Of a stretch of DNA of 64,000 bases, positions 30,383-38,685 are shown piece by piece (positions within the stretch are counted from its first letter, which is position 1; every line of letters starts with the position of its first letter). The position numbers and the translations under genes are program-made. Where the stretch lies: the IMG/VR virus record IMGVR_UViG_3300031963_000042, positions 1-64,000 of that record. One strand, written 5' to 3'. This DNA comes from a virus. The notes under the pieces were generated by a model, which saw only the letters and a list, made by a program, of their open reading frames with translations, was not told where the DNA came from and ran no database searches.

Positions 30383-31126
30383 ATGAAAAAAATATCATTC
30401 AATATAGGTATTAATATATATTCACCAAATGTTTATGGTGCTGACTCAAATTTAAATCAATGCGTTAGAGATGCTAATGTAATGTTTGATATTGCAAAAA
30501 AAAATGGCTTTGAGTGTAAATTATTAATAGATTCTGGTGCGACAATTTCAAATTATGTATTGTATCTAGATGAGGTATCTAAAATAATGGTATCTGGAGA
30601 TATTTTGTTAATAACACAAAGTTCTCATGGTACATACTTTGATGACCCACATAAAGGTCGTGCTACAGGTTTATGCTTTCATGATGATGTGTTCTGGGAC
30701 GTAGAACAATTACCTGTATGGAAGAAATTTGCTAAAGGTATTAAGATCATAAGGATCATAGATTGCTGCTTCTCAGAATCAAATTTTAGGCGTCCTTTGG
30801 CCGGTGAAGCATCTTTAGGAACAGCTAGGTCTACAAAAGTTATTGGAGCCGTTCCTCCAAAAGCGACAAATAACACATTAAGGGGAGTTAATGCTAGTAT
30901 TATAAGTTTAGCCTCTTCAAATGTTAGAGAGGTTTCGTATGAAAACGCTAAAGGAGGTGTTTTCACCCAAACAATCGAACAATTATTGGCTAAAGACCCT
31001 AATTATACTTATGATGATATAATAAAAGGATCTCAAAATCTTCTGTCTGTTTGGGGATACCCCCAAACCCCAAAACTTGAACATGCTAAAGCAGGTAAAT
31101 TTCAAAAAACAAAATTTTTAACATAA
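30383..31126 (+). CDS. Caspase-like (metacaspase, C14) protein (247 aa)
   Basis: Classic order of a C14 peptidase: first strand and corner GINIYSPN with LNQCVRDANVMFDI (residues 9-37), catalytic His in TQSSHGT (H82), and catalytic Cys in IIDCCFSES (C129, preceded by D127 and C128). Length fits a stand-alone p20/p10-like domain. No signal peptide, no targeting signature. Metacaspases cleave after Arg or Lys; the substrate here is unknown. It ends a three-gene run (29817-31126) with gaps of 1-4 nt. A bidirectional terminator follows. Confidence 0.88.
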   Translation: MKKISFNIGINIYSPNVYGADSNLNQCVRDANVMFDIAKKNGFECKLLIDSGATISNYVLYLDEVSKIMVSGDILLITQSSHGTYFDDPHKGRATGLCFHDDVFWDVEQLPVWKKFAKGIKIIRIIDCCFSESNFRRPLAGEASLGTARSTKVIGAVPPKATNNTLRGVNASIISLASSNVREVSYENAKGGVFTQTIEQLLAKDPNYTYDDIIKGSQNLLSVWGYPQTPKLEHAKAGKFQKTKFLT

Positions 31127-31130
31127 AAAA

Positions 31131-31156
31131 AAGCCAGTCTAATTTAGACTGGCTTT
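31131..31156. terminator. Bidirectional terminator between convergent genes
   Basis: AAGCCAGTCT, short loop, AGACTGGCTT, with A run before and T run after. It serves the caspase-like gene (+) and the membrane protein gene (-), whose end overlaps it. Confidence 0.88.
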
Positions 31157-31507
31157 TTTTGTTAAAATTAGCAAAGACATACTAAATACAATAACACTTA
31201 GAAATAAGCAGAGTATTGATATTGCCCTAATAAAACCTTTTTTATTATCAATAATATAATCCTCAAGCTGAAATTTATCCCCAATTTTTACGTTATCATA
31301 TTCATTTACATCTATTTTTGCTGTTGAGTATTTTACTTCTCCGCAATCATATGTTAGATAAACAATTTTTTTGTAATACAGGTTTTTAGTTGTCTTATCT
31401 GTTAGTTCGCAGTCACAACGGACTTTTTTGGTAATAAAAATATTATACCCGGAAATAAGCATAATAGTCAAACTTACACAGAGAGATAGAATAATATGTT
31501 TACTCAT
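31139..31507 (-). CDS. Two-pass membrane protein (122 aa)
   Basis: Hydrophobic segments at residues 5-25 and 90-115, with a soluble, strand-rich part in between that holds cysteines (VRCDCEL, YDCGEVKY). This is the layout of a small membrane-anchored extracytoplasmic domain. It is the last gene of a three-gene minus-strand operon with the phosphatase. Function unknown. Confidence 0.78.
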   Translation of the reverse strand: MSKHIILSLCVSLTIMLISGYNIFITKKVRCDCELTDKTTKNLYYKKIVYLTYDCGEVKYSTAKIDVNEYDNVKIGDKFQLEDYIIDNKKGFIRAISILCLFLSVIVFSMSLLILTKKASLN

Positions 31508-31589
31508 TTTTGTTTTTTTTTAAGTTATCAAGAATAATCGGTGCTATTGCCAATAAAAATAAGATCAAAAGAATATGTTTTATTGTCAT
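31500..31589 (-). CDS. Very small membrane protein (29 aa)
   Basis: MTIKHILLILFLLAIAPIIL followed by DNLKKNKNE: one transmembrane helix and a short basic tail. It overlaps the stop of the upstream phosphatase gene (ATGA, 31586-31589) and its own stop overlaps the start of the downstream membrane protein, so the three are tightly coupled. This coupling is the main support for a gene so short. Confidence 0.6.
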   Translation of the reverse strand: MTIKHILLILFLLAIAPIILDNLKKNKNE

Positions 31590-32023
31590 GTGATTTTATT
31601 TATAAGTATGCTTCTAACCAGAGAATTTGGTTGTACTCTTGGATTTTTTCTTTTGAAATCGAAATATGGGATCTCAAAATATGTTGAGAGAGCATCACCT
31701 ACGGCCCCACTCCTGCATTTACCAAATGTGCAATGTATAACAAAATTATCTTTGTCTTTGTTTTTGTTAGCAAATGAAATTATCTGATCCCCCATTTCGT
31801 TATTAAATGGAATGATATGCCGCATAAAAATATCTTTTGATTTTGGGATATATTCAATATCATCAAAGTGTAAATTTAGTACGTTATCACCTTCGATAAT
31901 ATGAGTTGAATTGGGCCCAGACGGATCGTGAATTGAGATAAATGCTGTTTTACCCATTTCTTCGGTAGAAATAGTCTCAACGAGTTTTTTAAACTCAGCT
32001 CTTGAAAGCACGGTAATATTCAT
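31586..32023 (-). CDS. Dual-specificity / tyrosine phosphatase-like protein (145 aa)
   Basis: Signature HCTFGKCRS at residues 97-105 fits HCxxGxxR(S/T), with catalytic C98 and R104. Upstream acidic segment LHFDDIEYIP could supply the general acid. Compact size is as in phage and bacterial DSP-like enzymes. It would remove phosphate from Tyr/Ser/Thr or another small substrate in the cytoplasm. First gene of an operon with two membrane proteins. Confidence 0.82.
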   Translation of the reverse strand: MNITVLSRAEFKKLVETISTEEMGKTAFISIHDPSGPNSTHIIEGDNVLNLHFDDIEYIPKSKDIFMRHIIPFNNEMGDQIISFANKNKDKDNFVIHCTFGKCRSGAVGDALSTYFEIPYFDFKRKNPRVQPNSLVRSILINKIT

Positions 32024-32071
32024 GCTAATATTTATTTATTTTTGAAGAAAAAAACTGTATTTTTATAAAAA

Positions 32072-32698
32072 ATGCCATACTTAAATTCAAATATTCCAGT
32101 CATTTCATGTTACTTTAGGGACAATTTCCTATACAATCATGAAAAAGGTTTTGTATCGCACACAAAATGCGAAGTTCACTCAGTATCATCGATAGAATCT
32201 AAAACTTTGTTGTTCGAAGTTTTCCTAGAAAACGGTGTTAATTGGACTAGACGCCCAATTAATTCCTTTTGTTGGAAAAAAGATGCACCAATTTTGGAAT
32301 TACAAGAGCACATTTACTGGGATTGCTTCAGTTATTACATTGATGTGCAAATAAGACATCGTTTACAGGGTTTAACTGCCGATTTGACCTCAATTTCAGG
32401 CAAAAAATACAAAGGAGAGTATCTTTTTACCATAGATTGGGCTCACGAGAACAACATGATGACAAATGTATCTTTTGCTGAGACTCCAGAGCATAAATGT
32501 GCCCACATTTTCAAAGGATTTGACGGAAATTTCTTCGCATATCCAAACAACAAGGTAGTTTGGTATGATAGAGCGTTTACATCTAACAGAATTACGTCAA
32601 ATCCTGGTTATGTCATCGATTCTCGAACATATTCTGTCGAAAATGGCAATTATTTTGAGTCAAATAGCGATTTTTTGACCGATTTTGAGAAAAAATAG
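32072..32698 (+). CDS. Hypothetical protein (208 aa)
   Basis: Soluble, strand-rich, with many aromatic residues and conserved-looking blocks FSYYIDVQIRHRL and CAHIFKGFDGNFFAYPNNKV. More balanced base composition than its neighbours. No domain recognised. Convergent with the next gene, 6 nt apart. Confidence 0.82.
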   Translation: MPYLNSNIPVISCYFRDNFLYNHEKGFVSHTKCEVHSVSSIESKTLLFEVFLENGVNWTRRPINSFCWKKDAPILELQEHIYWDCFSYYIDVQIRHRLQGLTADLTSISGKKYKGEYLFTIDWAHENNMMTNVSFAETPEHKCAHIFKGFDGNFFAYPNNKVVWYDRAFTSNRITSNPGYVIDSRTYSVENGNYFESNSDFLTDFEKK

Positions 32699-32704
32699 GC
32701 AATT

Positions 32705-32974
32705 TTATGCCAAAACAAGCATATTTTGAAGGACAGATTTGATTTTATCTGATTCTTCTTTGTAGGTTTTGATAAAATCAGTAAGACTGATAACAGAATT
32801 ACGGGTCAAAAGTTTACATTTGATGAGTTTATTGATGGCACCTTCAAGAGTTGTGAAATACCCAACGGTTGATTCGGTATTTTTGCCTTTTTTAACCTTT
32901 ATCTCACGAAGAGTAAAGCTGTTTTCTGTTACATCGATTACGTAGTTACCGAGAATTGGGTCTGTGATGCGCAT
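32705..32974 (-). CDS. Small hypothetical protein (89 aa)
   Basis: Start placed at ATG 32974 (MRITDPILGNYVIDVTENSF) because a host-type promoter lies inside the longer open frame that reaches 33049. Two-layer alternation of strands with basic loops (LREIKVKKGK), then two helices (TTLEGAINKLIKCKL). Function unknown. Confidence 0.75.
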   Translation of the reverse strand: MRITDPILGNYVIDVTENSFTLREIKVKKGKNTESTVGYFTTLEGAINKLIKCKLLTRNSVISLTDFIKTYKEESDKIKSVLQNMLVLA

Positions 32975-33019
32975 GGCTTGAATTTTTAAGTGATTTGTGA
33001 CTTGTTCCTGATTGGACTG

Positions 33020-33050
33020 CAAAGATATGGGCATTATTTTAAACCGCAAA
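33020..33050 (-). promoter_or_regulatory. Bacteroidota-type promoter for 32705
   Basis: On the minus strand: TTTG (33050-33047), 19 nt, TATCTTTG (33027-33020), then 45 nt to ATG 32974. Confidence 0.78.
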
Positions 33051-33069
33051 GCTTTTTTTAATTTTTTTT

Positions 33070-33258
33070 ATGACAGAAATTGAATACAAAACACTCATTT
33101 CGCCCCCCAATATGGTATATACTCAAGATGAGTTCAAAATTGCTGTAAAAAGTAGAGAAATAGGATGGGAACGGGGGCTAAATAACGTCCTAAGACATTG
33201 TGAAAAATTAGAACTTTACGAATATTGTGCCATTATTTGCAAAGAATTAAAAAATTGA
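33070..33258 (+). CDS. Small hypothetical protein (62 aa)
   Basis: MTEIEYKTLISPPNMVYTQD start, mixed charge, helical end with cysteines (VLRHCEKLELYEYCAIICKE). Upstream is a T run rather than a clear promoter. Unrecognised. Confidence 0.65.
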   Translation: MTEIEYKTLISPPNMVYTQDEFKIAVKSREIGWERGLNNVLRHCEKLELYEYCAIICKELKN

Positions 33259-33268
33259 CAATAAAGCA

Positions 33269-33276
33269 ATATTTAT
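33269..33276 (+). promoter_or_regulatory. ATATTTAT motif, candidate late promoter
   Basis: 6 nt before ATG 33283. Confidence 0.4.
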
Positions 33277-33282
33277 AATTGT

Positions 33283-34431
33283 ATGAATATTATCATTAAT
33301 AGCGAGCAGAAAAGACTTTTAACAGAAAAAGGGGGCTCAACATATTTGCCTGAGTTAGAATGCTGTAAAAACCCTAGAGAGGCATGTAGTCCTGAGAATG
33401 TAGATAAAATTTTAAATAATTTATTCGTTGCTAACACTACATTAAGTAAAGGTATCGTTATATTGGCTAAAACATTACCTATGGTCGCTACTAAAGACTA
33501 TAAATTAGGTGATGATATTGATTTCAGTGAAGAAACGAGCGAGGCTAATAGACTGCGTTTTTTTGAGTTCTACCGAAACTTAATTAATGAGAACTATCCA
33601 CATAGGGGGATGCTAATCGAAGGCTTTGTAGCCGGTTTTTTACGGGGAGAATTAGCAAATGGTAAGCATACTAAGTACGATATTATTATTCCAGACAAAC
33701 AGCAATTAAAACATGTAAGTAAAAAAGGAACTGAGGGGGGCTATATTCGAATATCAGTTAAAACGATATATGAGGGTACTATAAATCTTGGCTCGGTTAA
33801 AACAAGTTTTATTGCATTTAAAGAGCAAAGAGATCAGTTTAGAGATTTTGGATCATTCAAAGAATTTTATGAAGCTAATCGAAATAATACATACATAATG
33901 AAGGATTTCTTTAATTTTGTCTTTAAAGACGTAGAGGGGTTCTTATTTATGAAAATGCCTGGTAAAGAAAAACTAACTAGTGATGTTTATGACATAAAAT
34001 ACCTCTATTTATCCAGAGATTATATTGTAGATAACCATGAGAAATATATTGGTATTACATATGATTATTCTTTAAAGATAAATAGATCTATGACCAATAT
34101 ATTTGGTAGTAGTGAAGCAAAAAAGATAATATTTCCATTTTTTACAGTAAAAAGGCTTTGTGAGTTGTCTTTTAACCCTAAGGGTGTTAATATGCGTACT
34201 CAGATAAGAAAATTATTTGGTGATGTTAACGCAAAATATGTACCAAACGAGATCGTTGAATACATCGCAAAAGGCCCAAGAAAATTTATTAACAAGATTT
34301 TTAGTAATGAAAACTTGGTTGAAATTTTGGTGGATCAATTAAAAAACAAGCCTCTAATACTAAAAAAAATTGCTTTAAAATATAAAGAAGAATTGTTAAA
34401 ATATATTCAAGAAGATGGCGTTAACTTATAA
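33283..34431 (+). CDS. Putative head-targeted PD-(D/E)xK nuclease-like protein (382 aa)
   Basis: Short signature MNIIINSEQKRLLTE with candidate cut at residue 15. In the first half the pattern GMLIEGFVAGFL (E113), KYDIII (D133) and RISVKT (158-160, xVK) has the order and spacing of the PD-(D/E)xK core: helix Glu, strand Asp, next strand x-x-K. This is a prediction from a weak motif. The second half is helical with basic patches. A nuclease delivered with the genome could act on host DNA. Confidence 0.7.
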   Translation: MNIIINSEQKRLLTEKGGSTYLPELECCKNPREACSPENVDKILNNLFVANTTLSKGIVILAKTLPMVATKDYKLGDDIDFSEETSEANRLRFFEFYRNLINENYPHRGMLIEGFVAGFLRGELANGKHTKYDIIIPDKQQLKHVSKKGTEGGYIRISVKTIYEGTINLGSVKTSFIAFKEQRDQFRDFGSFKEFYEANRNNTYIMKDFFNFVFKDVEGFLFMKMPGKEKLTSDVYDIKYLYLSRDYIVDNHEKYIGITYDYSLKINRSMTNIFGSSEAKKIIFPFFTVKRLCELSFNPKGVNMRTQIRKLFGDVNAKYVPNEIVEYIAKGPRKFINKIFSNENLVEILVDQLKNKPLILKKIALKYKEELLKYIQEDGVNL

Positions 34432-34603
34432 AATAAGCGATGAACAATTTAATGAGATTGTTAACTTGATTAATGAAGACAGAGAGATTGAAAATCCCAA
34501 TGTACATAAAATAAACAGCCAAGTCACTGTTTATGACGACATTGAAACATTCAAAGCAGAAAACCCAGAACTTTATGCTATGTATTTCTCTGATGAGGAG
34601 TAA
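34415..34603 (+). CDS. Putative head-targeted small protein (62 aa)
   Basis: Overlaps the previous gene by 17 nt. Signature MALTYKISDEQFNEIVNLIN followed by E|DR takes up a third of the protein; the rest is acidic (ETFKAENPELYAMYFSDEE). Confidence 0.72.
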   Translation: MALTYKISDEQFNEIVNLINEDREIENPNVHKINSQVTVYDDIETFKAENPELYAMYFSDEE

Positions 34604-34604
34604 A

Positions 34605-36191
34605 TTAATTTAGGTCCCAAGAAATCCTATTTTCTAACGATTCGTTAAAAGCTTCATCACTAACATCAGCGTAAAAATAATCTGGGATTGAAAAATCAGG
34701 TGGGGTTACATTACCATCATAAATAGCCTCTTTAATGATACTAAAATAATCATCACCAAAATTATCACTGTAAGTGTTGATATCACCTATAGGTACATTA
34801 CGAAATAATTGATATAAGTCAACTTCAATTAAAGCTTTGTCAGGTTCGCCTTCATGAAAGTATCTAGTAATTTTACCATATTCTTCGAGGCAATCTTTAA
34901 GTTTATTCCAATACAAATTAGCGTATTCATTTGATTCACAATCACCGTAAGCAATATTTATCACCCTAACAATTTCATCGTGAATATCTAACTCTTTTGC
35001 TGCTTCGTCTAAATCTAATTCACTAATATCTAAATTTTCTTTTTCCGCTTTTTTATTAATAAAATCTTTAATTTCTGATAAATTGCTATCGTTTATCATG
35101 TTTCTAACATCATATATACTACTAAAGTGATTATAATAATTATCGAAATAAGAGTACATTTCACCATCTATTATAGATATGAAAAGTTCATCGCAACCTC
35201 TTCTTCCCCTACGGTCACAAGAAACTAGCGATGAAATATCATCAGGATCTACCGAAATAGTTACATTCAAATCAACCGTAACACCGGAAATATTTAAACT
35301 ATTCAGTAAAAATTTACCCCCTAAGCTATCAAATAAATCTGGCCTATTTTCATATATATCTCGTATTTCTTGATCAGACAAATCTGTTAATTTAAAATCT
35401 AAGCTTGATTCGTATTCTGATGAGAATCCTTTTATGAAGTAATCGCCTTCATCGTCAGTTAAATAAAATAGAGGTATGATATATTTATGATATTTGTCTT
35501 CCGGTTTTGAGTTTTTTGGACCTTTTAATTGATACAATGTACCATATCCTATCGCCGCAGTTAAATAACTTTTATTTAAAGTATGATTTGTCCCAGGTAT
35601 TTTTGAATTTTTTCTCAGAGATACTAAGTCTCCGTATGAAGATCTACCACAATGGCCCATTCTTTCACACTCTTCTTCAGAATAATTCGTACCTAAATCT
35701 GCCCAGTAAAATCCTTCACCATTTTCATCCCTAAAATCGAGAATAATTTGGTGTTCTTCTTTATAATCTATGGATCCTGCCCCAACTTCTAAAGATTCAT
35801 GCCATTCTCTAGATAGTTCAGCTATGTCTTCAATTGATAAATCATTTATAGTTTTTATATTACCGCTTAATCCGACTCTAATATAGTCCATAATACTAAT
35901 AATTGTCTGCCTAACATTTATCGAGTTTAGCCTAACATTCAATATGTTTGCGACATCTTCAGATTTACGGGCATTTGGTCCTGTGGGTATTGGCTGGTTT
36001 AAAATTAATGCATACTTTTTGTCTAGTATAGCATCAATAATTTTATTTGCCATCCAAATTGACAATTTTCCACAAGATTGATTTAAAAATTTAGCATTTG
36101 GTTCAGTTATTTTTAATTTATTTATTAGGCTATCCATTTTTGAAGCCTCAGTTATTAAAGCAGTTAAAGATTGTATTAGAGAGTATCTCAT
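34605..36191 (-). CDS. Large hypothetical protein, head-targeting signature (528 aa)
   Basis: Signature MRYSLIQSLTALITE|AS. The middle has a block W-H-E-S-L then YWADLGTNYSEEECERMGHC and GRSSYGDLVSLRK (about residues 130-190): a cysteine next to a Gly/Arg/Ser turn, then a strand pair. This is similar in style to the S-W-C-x-S-R block of the two LRR proteins at 36601 and 38686, so they may share an uncharacterised domain. The C-terminal half is strongly acidic. No enzyme motif recognised. Confidence 0.8.
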   Translation of the reverse strand: MRYSLIQSLTALITEASKMDSLINKLKITEPNAKFLNQSCGKLSIWMANKIIDAILDKKYALILNQPIPTGPNARKSEDVANILNVRLNSINVRQTIISIMDYIRVGLSGNIKTINDLSIEDIAELSREWHESLEVGAGSIDYKEEHQIILDFRDENGEGFYWADLGTNYSEEECERMGHCGRSSYGDLVSLRKNSKIPGTNHTLNKSYLTAAIGYGTLYQLKGPKNSKPEDKYHKYIIPLFYLTDDEGDYFIKGFSSEYESSLDFKLTDLSDQEIRDIYENRPDLFDSLGGKFLLNSLNISGVTVDLNVTISVDPDDISSLVSCDRRGRRGCDELFISIIDGEMYSYFDNYYNHFSSIYDVRNMINDSNLSEIKDFINKKAEKENLDISELDLDEAAKELDIHDEIVRVINIAYGDCESNEYANLYWNKLKDCLEEYGKITRYFHEGEPDKALIEVDLYQLFRNVPIGDINTYSDNFGDDYFSIIKEAIYDGNVTPPDFSIPDYFYADVSDEAFNESLENRISWDLN

Positions 36192-36208
36192 ATTTTCATT
36201 TATAAACT

Positions 36209-36216
36209 ATAAATAT
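36209..36216 (-). promoter_or_regulatory. ATATTTAT motif (minus strand), candidate late promoter
   Basis: 17 nt before ATG 36191 on the minus strand. Confidence 0.42.
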
Positions 36217-36235
36217 TTTTTTTTTCAAAAAAGTG

Positions 36236-36265
36236 TTGCAAATTAAAAAAATGCCAGTATCTTTG
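36236..36265 (+). promoter_or_regulatory. Bacteroidota-type promoter for 36293
   Basis: TTG 36236-36238 followed by CA, 19 nt gap, TATCTTTG 36258-36265, then 27 nt to the ATG. Confidence 0.78.
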
Positions 36266-36292
36266 CCCCACAATTAATAAAACATAAAAAAA

Positions 36293-36493
36293 ATGGAACA
36301 ATACTTCGTTGAAATTGCAGACAAATCCGGTAATCGTAAAATGGGCCTTTTGGTTGAAAACACCAGCTCTTCTTTAAAAATTTCATATAACGGCCAAGTT
36401 AGTACATACGAAAAGCCGAATTGGTTTATTGTCCCAGACAAACAACATTCAAATAAATTTAGGGCGTATATAAGCTCGTATTTGAAAGTCTGA
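36293..36493 (+). CDS. Small hypothetical protein (66 aa)
   Basis: MEQYFVEIADKSGNRKMGLL start; beta-rich with a short basic C terminus. It has its own promoter and terminator, so it is a single-gene unit of the non-late class, placed between late-type genes. Not recognised. Confidence 0.8.
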   Translation: MEQYFVEIADKSGNRKMGLLVENTSSSLKISYNGQVSTYEKPNWFIVPDKQHSNKFRAYISSYLKV

Positions 36494-36514
36494 GGTCTTT
36501 TGTTTATTTTTATT

Positions 36515-36557
36515 AAAATAACACACAACATTATTTATTTGTTGTGTGTTATTTTTT
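36515..36557 (+). terminator. Rho-independent terminator
   Basis: AAAATAACACACAACA pairs with TGTTGTGTGTTATTTT across a short AT loop, with a T run at the end. Confidence 0.9.
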
Positions 36558-36567
36558 GAATTAGTTA

Positions 36568-36575
36568 ATATTTAT
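36568..36575 (+). promoter_or_regulatory. ATATTTAT motif, candidate late promoter
   Basis: 25 nt before ATG 36601. Confidence 0.4.
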
Positions 36576-36600
36576 CATAATAATATTTTCATCTAAAACT

Positions 36601-38466
36601 ATGAGAAGTAATCTAAAAGAAGAAATTTCCAGACTAAAAAGTTTGATGTTGTTCGAGGTTAGTGATAAAGTCATTAAACAACTCACTGCCAAATATAAAA
36701 AAACAGATCCGAGGCTAACAGATGCAGAAATCGTCCAATATATTGACGATTTTGAGAGGTTTAAAGCTTCTTTGCCTGTTGATGGTCGAGATATCGCTAG
36801 ATATTCATTTCCTGAGCTAAAATCGCTTATCGATAATCTAAGAACAAAAAAATTGTTCACGGATGCGTTTGATTATTTTAAGAAAACGGAAAAAAGTATC
36901 GAAAGGGTAAGATTGAAAAGAGCGATCAAAAACTTTTATGAAATACAATCAGCATTACCTAAAAAATATCAAGATATTAAAACATTTAAGTTTGATGTTT
37001 TGAAAGACTTGCTATATGGCGAGGCCAATGAACAAAGGCCTAATTATAAAACATTGTTGACTAAAAAATTAAAGGAAAAGTTCGAAAAAGAAGGTGTTGA
37101 TAAAGATCAGGTTGAATTCTACCTTTCAAAGTATTTTAGAGGTATGCATGTTATTCCTCCGGATGCACCCCCTGTTGATAGAATGTCTTTTGAAGATTTT
37201 GAGCATTTTATTGATGGAGCTATCCCGGACGAAAATGTTGTTTCATCAGGTGAAATCAACACAACCGCAGAATTATTAGTCGATACTGACGAATTGCAAA
37301 TTTATCATGCTGGCTCTAAAAAAGATGCTGTTCCTTTTGGATTTTTAGCTAGCTGGTGTATTAGTAGACAAGGTGGTGGTAACTTGTTTTATAACTATAG
37401 ACTAAGTAAGAGACTTACTATTTATTTTGTTATAAACAAAACAATACCAAGAACAAACGTTAATTATGGGTTAGTAATCCTAGTTGAGCGTGATGGTAGG
37501 TATAATCTTGCCGACATGACAAACTCAGGTACTTTTGCCGGTTCGACAATTGTTCCTTGGTCTACCATAGTAGAGAAAAACCCTCTTCTTGACCCGTATA
37601 AGAAATTATTCAAGCCTGAACCTTTGACTGATGAGGAAGCTAATTTTGTTAGCAAATACATGAGCACAAACCCTGGTCCTAACCCTACTGATTATTTTGA
37701 TGGAGACATTGATAAAATTAACACTTGGTTAGAATTACGAAGCTCAAGTATTGAAAATGAACAATATGCTAATTTGCCAGAAGAGAGCCAAAAAACATAT
37801 ATTAGTTTGGGCTATAGTTTAAATTCTGTTATGATTCAAACTTCTCCGCCCTCTGTTTTGGCTTATTATGTTAACAAAAAACTTGAAAGTATGAAAAATA
37901 TCCCACTGGATAGACTATCCACTGAAGATATTGCTCTATTGACAAGTAACGATCCTAACGCTAGAAAATTAAGAATAAATCTAAAGTCAAAATTTTCTTC
38001 AGATTTATCCTCAACATTTAAAGATGATGCCGCAGAAATAAATTACCCCAATTCTATCGCAAGTAAATATGCTGCATTATATGGGTTAGATGAAATATTT
38101 GAACTAATACCTGAGAATGTTAGTGAAATTCAATTGGAAAACACTTCAACCTCAGAAGTTTCAGTGGAAATTCCGGAATCAATTATTAGGTTTAAACAGG
38201 TTAGAGATATATACATTGTTAATTTCATATCTGAGTTACCTGAAGAGATTGGCAATCTACCTAGTCTAATGATGTTGTCATTGCAAAACAATACCAAATT
38301 AAAATCACTACCAAGATCATTAGTTACTTCTAAAACATTAGAAGTTATTGTTCTTAGAAACTATACTGGAGAACTTCCAAGTGGATTTTTAGATGTTTAT
38401 GAATTAATTGAAAGTGGATCAGAAGATGGAACAAAATTATATATACGAACAGGACTGGATGACTGA
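36601..38466 (+). CDS. Head-targeted LRR protein with Trp-Cys domain (621 aa)
   Basis: Signature MRSNLKEEISRLKSLMLFE|VS. Helical N-terminal half; around residue 250 the block SWCISRQGGGNLFYNYR, followed by strands LTIYFVINK and YGLVILVERDGRYNLADMTN. The C terminus has short LRRs (IPESI, LPEEIGNLPSLMMLSLQ, LKSLPRSL). Paralogue of the next large gene (38686) over the full length. The Trp-Cys block looks like a conserved domain of unknown function; LRRs suggest protein binding. Confidence 0.83.
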   Translation: MRSNLKEEISRLKSLMLFEVSDKVIKQLTAKYKKTDPRLTDAEIVQYIDDFERFKASLPVDGRDIARYSFPELKSLIDNLRTKKLFTDAFDYFKKTEKSIERVRLKRAIKNFYEIQSALPKKYQDIKTFKFDVLKDLLYGEANEQRPNYKTLLTKKLKEKFEKEGVDKDQVEFYLSKYFRGMHVIPPDAPPVDRMSFEDFEHFIDGAIPDENVVSSGEINTTAELLVDTDELQIYHAGSKKDAVPFGFLASWCISRQGGGNLFYNYRLSKRLTIYFVINKTIPRTNVNYGLVILVERDGRYNLADMTNSGTFAGSTIVPWSTIVEKNPLLDPYKKLFKPEPLTDEEANFVSKYMSTNPGPNPTDYFDGDIDKINTWLELRSSSIENEQYANLPEESQKTYISLGYSLNSVMIQTSPPSVLAYYVNKKLESMKNIPLDRLSTEDIALLTSNDPNARKLRINLKSKFSSDLSSTFKDDAAEINYPNSIASKYAALYGLDEIFELIPENVSEIQLENTSTSEVSVEIPESIIRFKQVRDIYIVNFISELPEEIGNLPSLMMLSLQNNTKLKSLPRSLVTSKTLEVIVLRNYTGELPSGFLDVYELIESGSEDGTKLYIRTGLDD

Positions 38467-38599
38467 TAATCTCGAATGGGATGAAATTCATTTAGACAAA
38501 AGCCAATCATTAGTCAATGATTGGGATCAGTTTGATGACTGGGCTAAATCTTTTTTACAAGAAAGTTCAGAAATAAAACCATTAACAGTTAAAAATTAA
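38459..38599 (+). CDS. Small acidic protein (46 aa)
   Basis: ATG 38459 overlaps the end of the LRR gene by 8 nt; longer in-frame starts (38408, 38426) overlap it more. MTDNLEWDEIHLDKSQSLVN start, rich in D, E and W. No recognised motif. Confidence 0.5.
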   Translation: MTDNLEWDEIHLDKSQSLVNDWDQFDDWAKSFLQESSEIKPLTVKN

Positions 38600-38604
38600 A
38601 ATAT

Positions 38605-38639
38605 TTGTGAAAAGTGCTGTTATTTGGCACTTTTCACAA
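38605..38639 (+). terminator. Rho-independent terminator
   Basis: TTGTGAAAAGTGC, 9-nt loop, GCACTTTTCACAA. An A run rather than a T run follows, so it may be weaker on this strand. Confidence 0.75.
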
Positions 38640-38661
38640 AAAAATAATTAGTTTTTTAACC

Positions 38662-38669
38662 TATATTTG
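38662..38669 (+). promoter_or_regulatory. Host-type -7 box before 38686
   Basis: TATATTTG, 16 nt before ATG 38686. No good -33 element at the expected distance. Confidence 0.45.
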
Positions 38670-38685
38670 CAAAAAAATATTCTGT

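Noticed and set aside
30383-31126. Calling the caspase-like gene part of an abortive-infection system
   Set aside because: No toxin, sensor or NLR-like partner is adjacent; only two small unknown genes are.
32072-32698. Transferred host gene because of its base composition
   Set aside because: The difference from its neighbours is modest and I recognise no host homologue.
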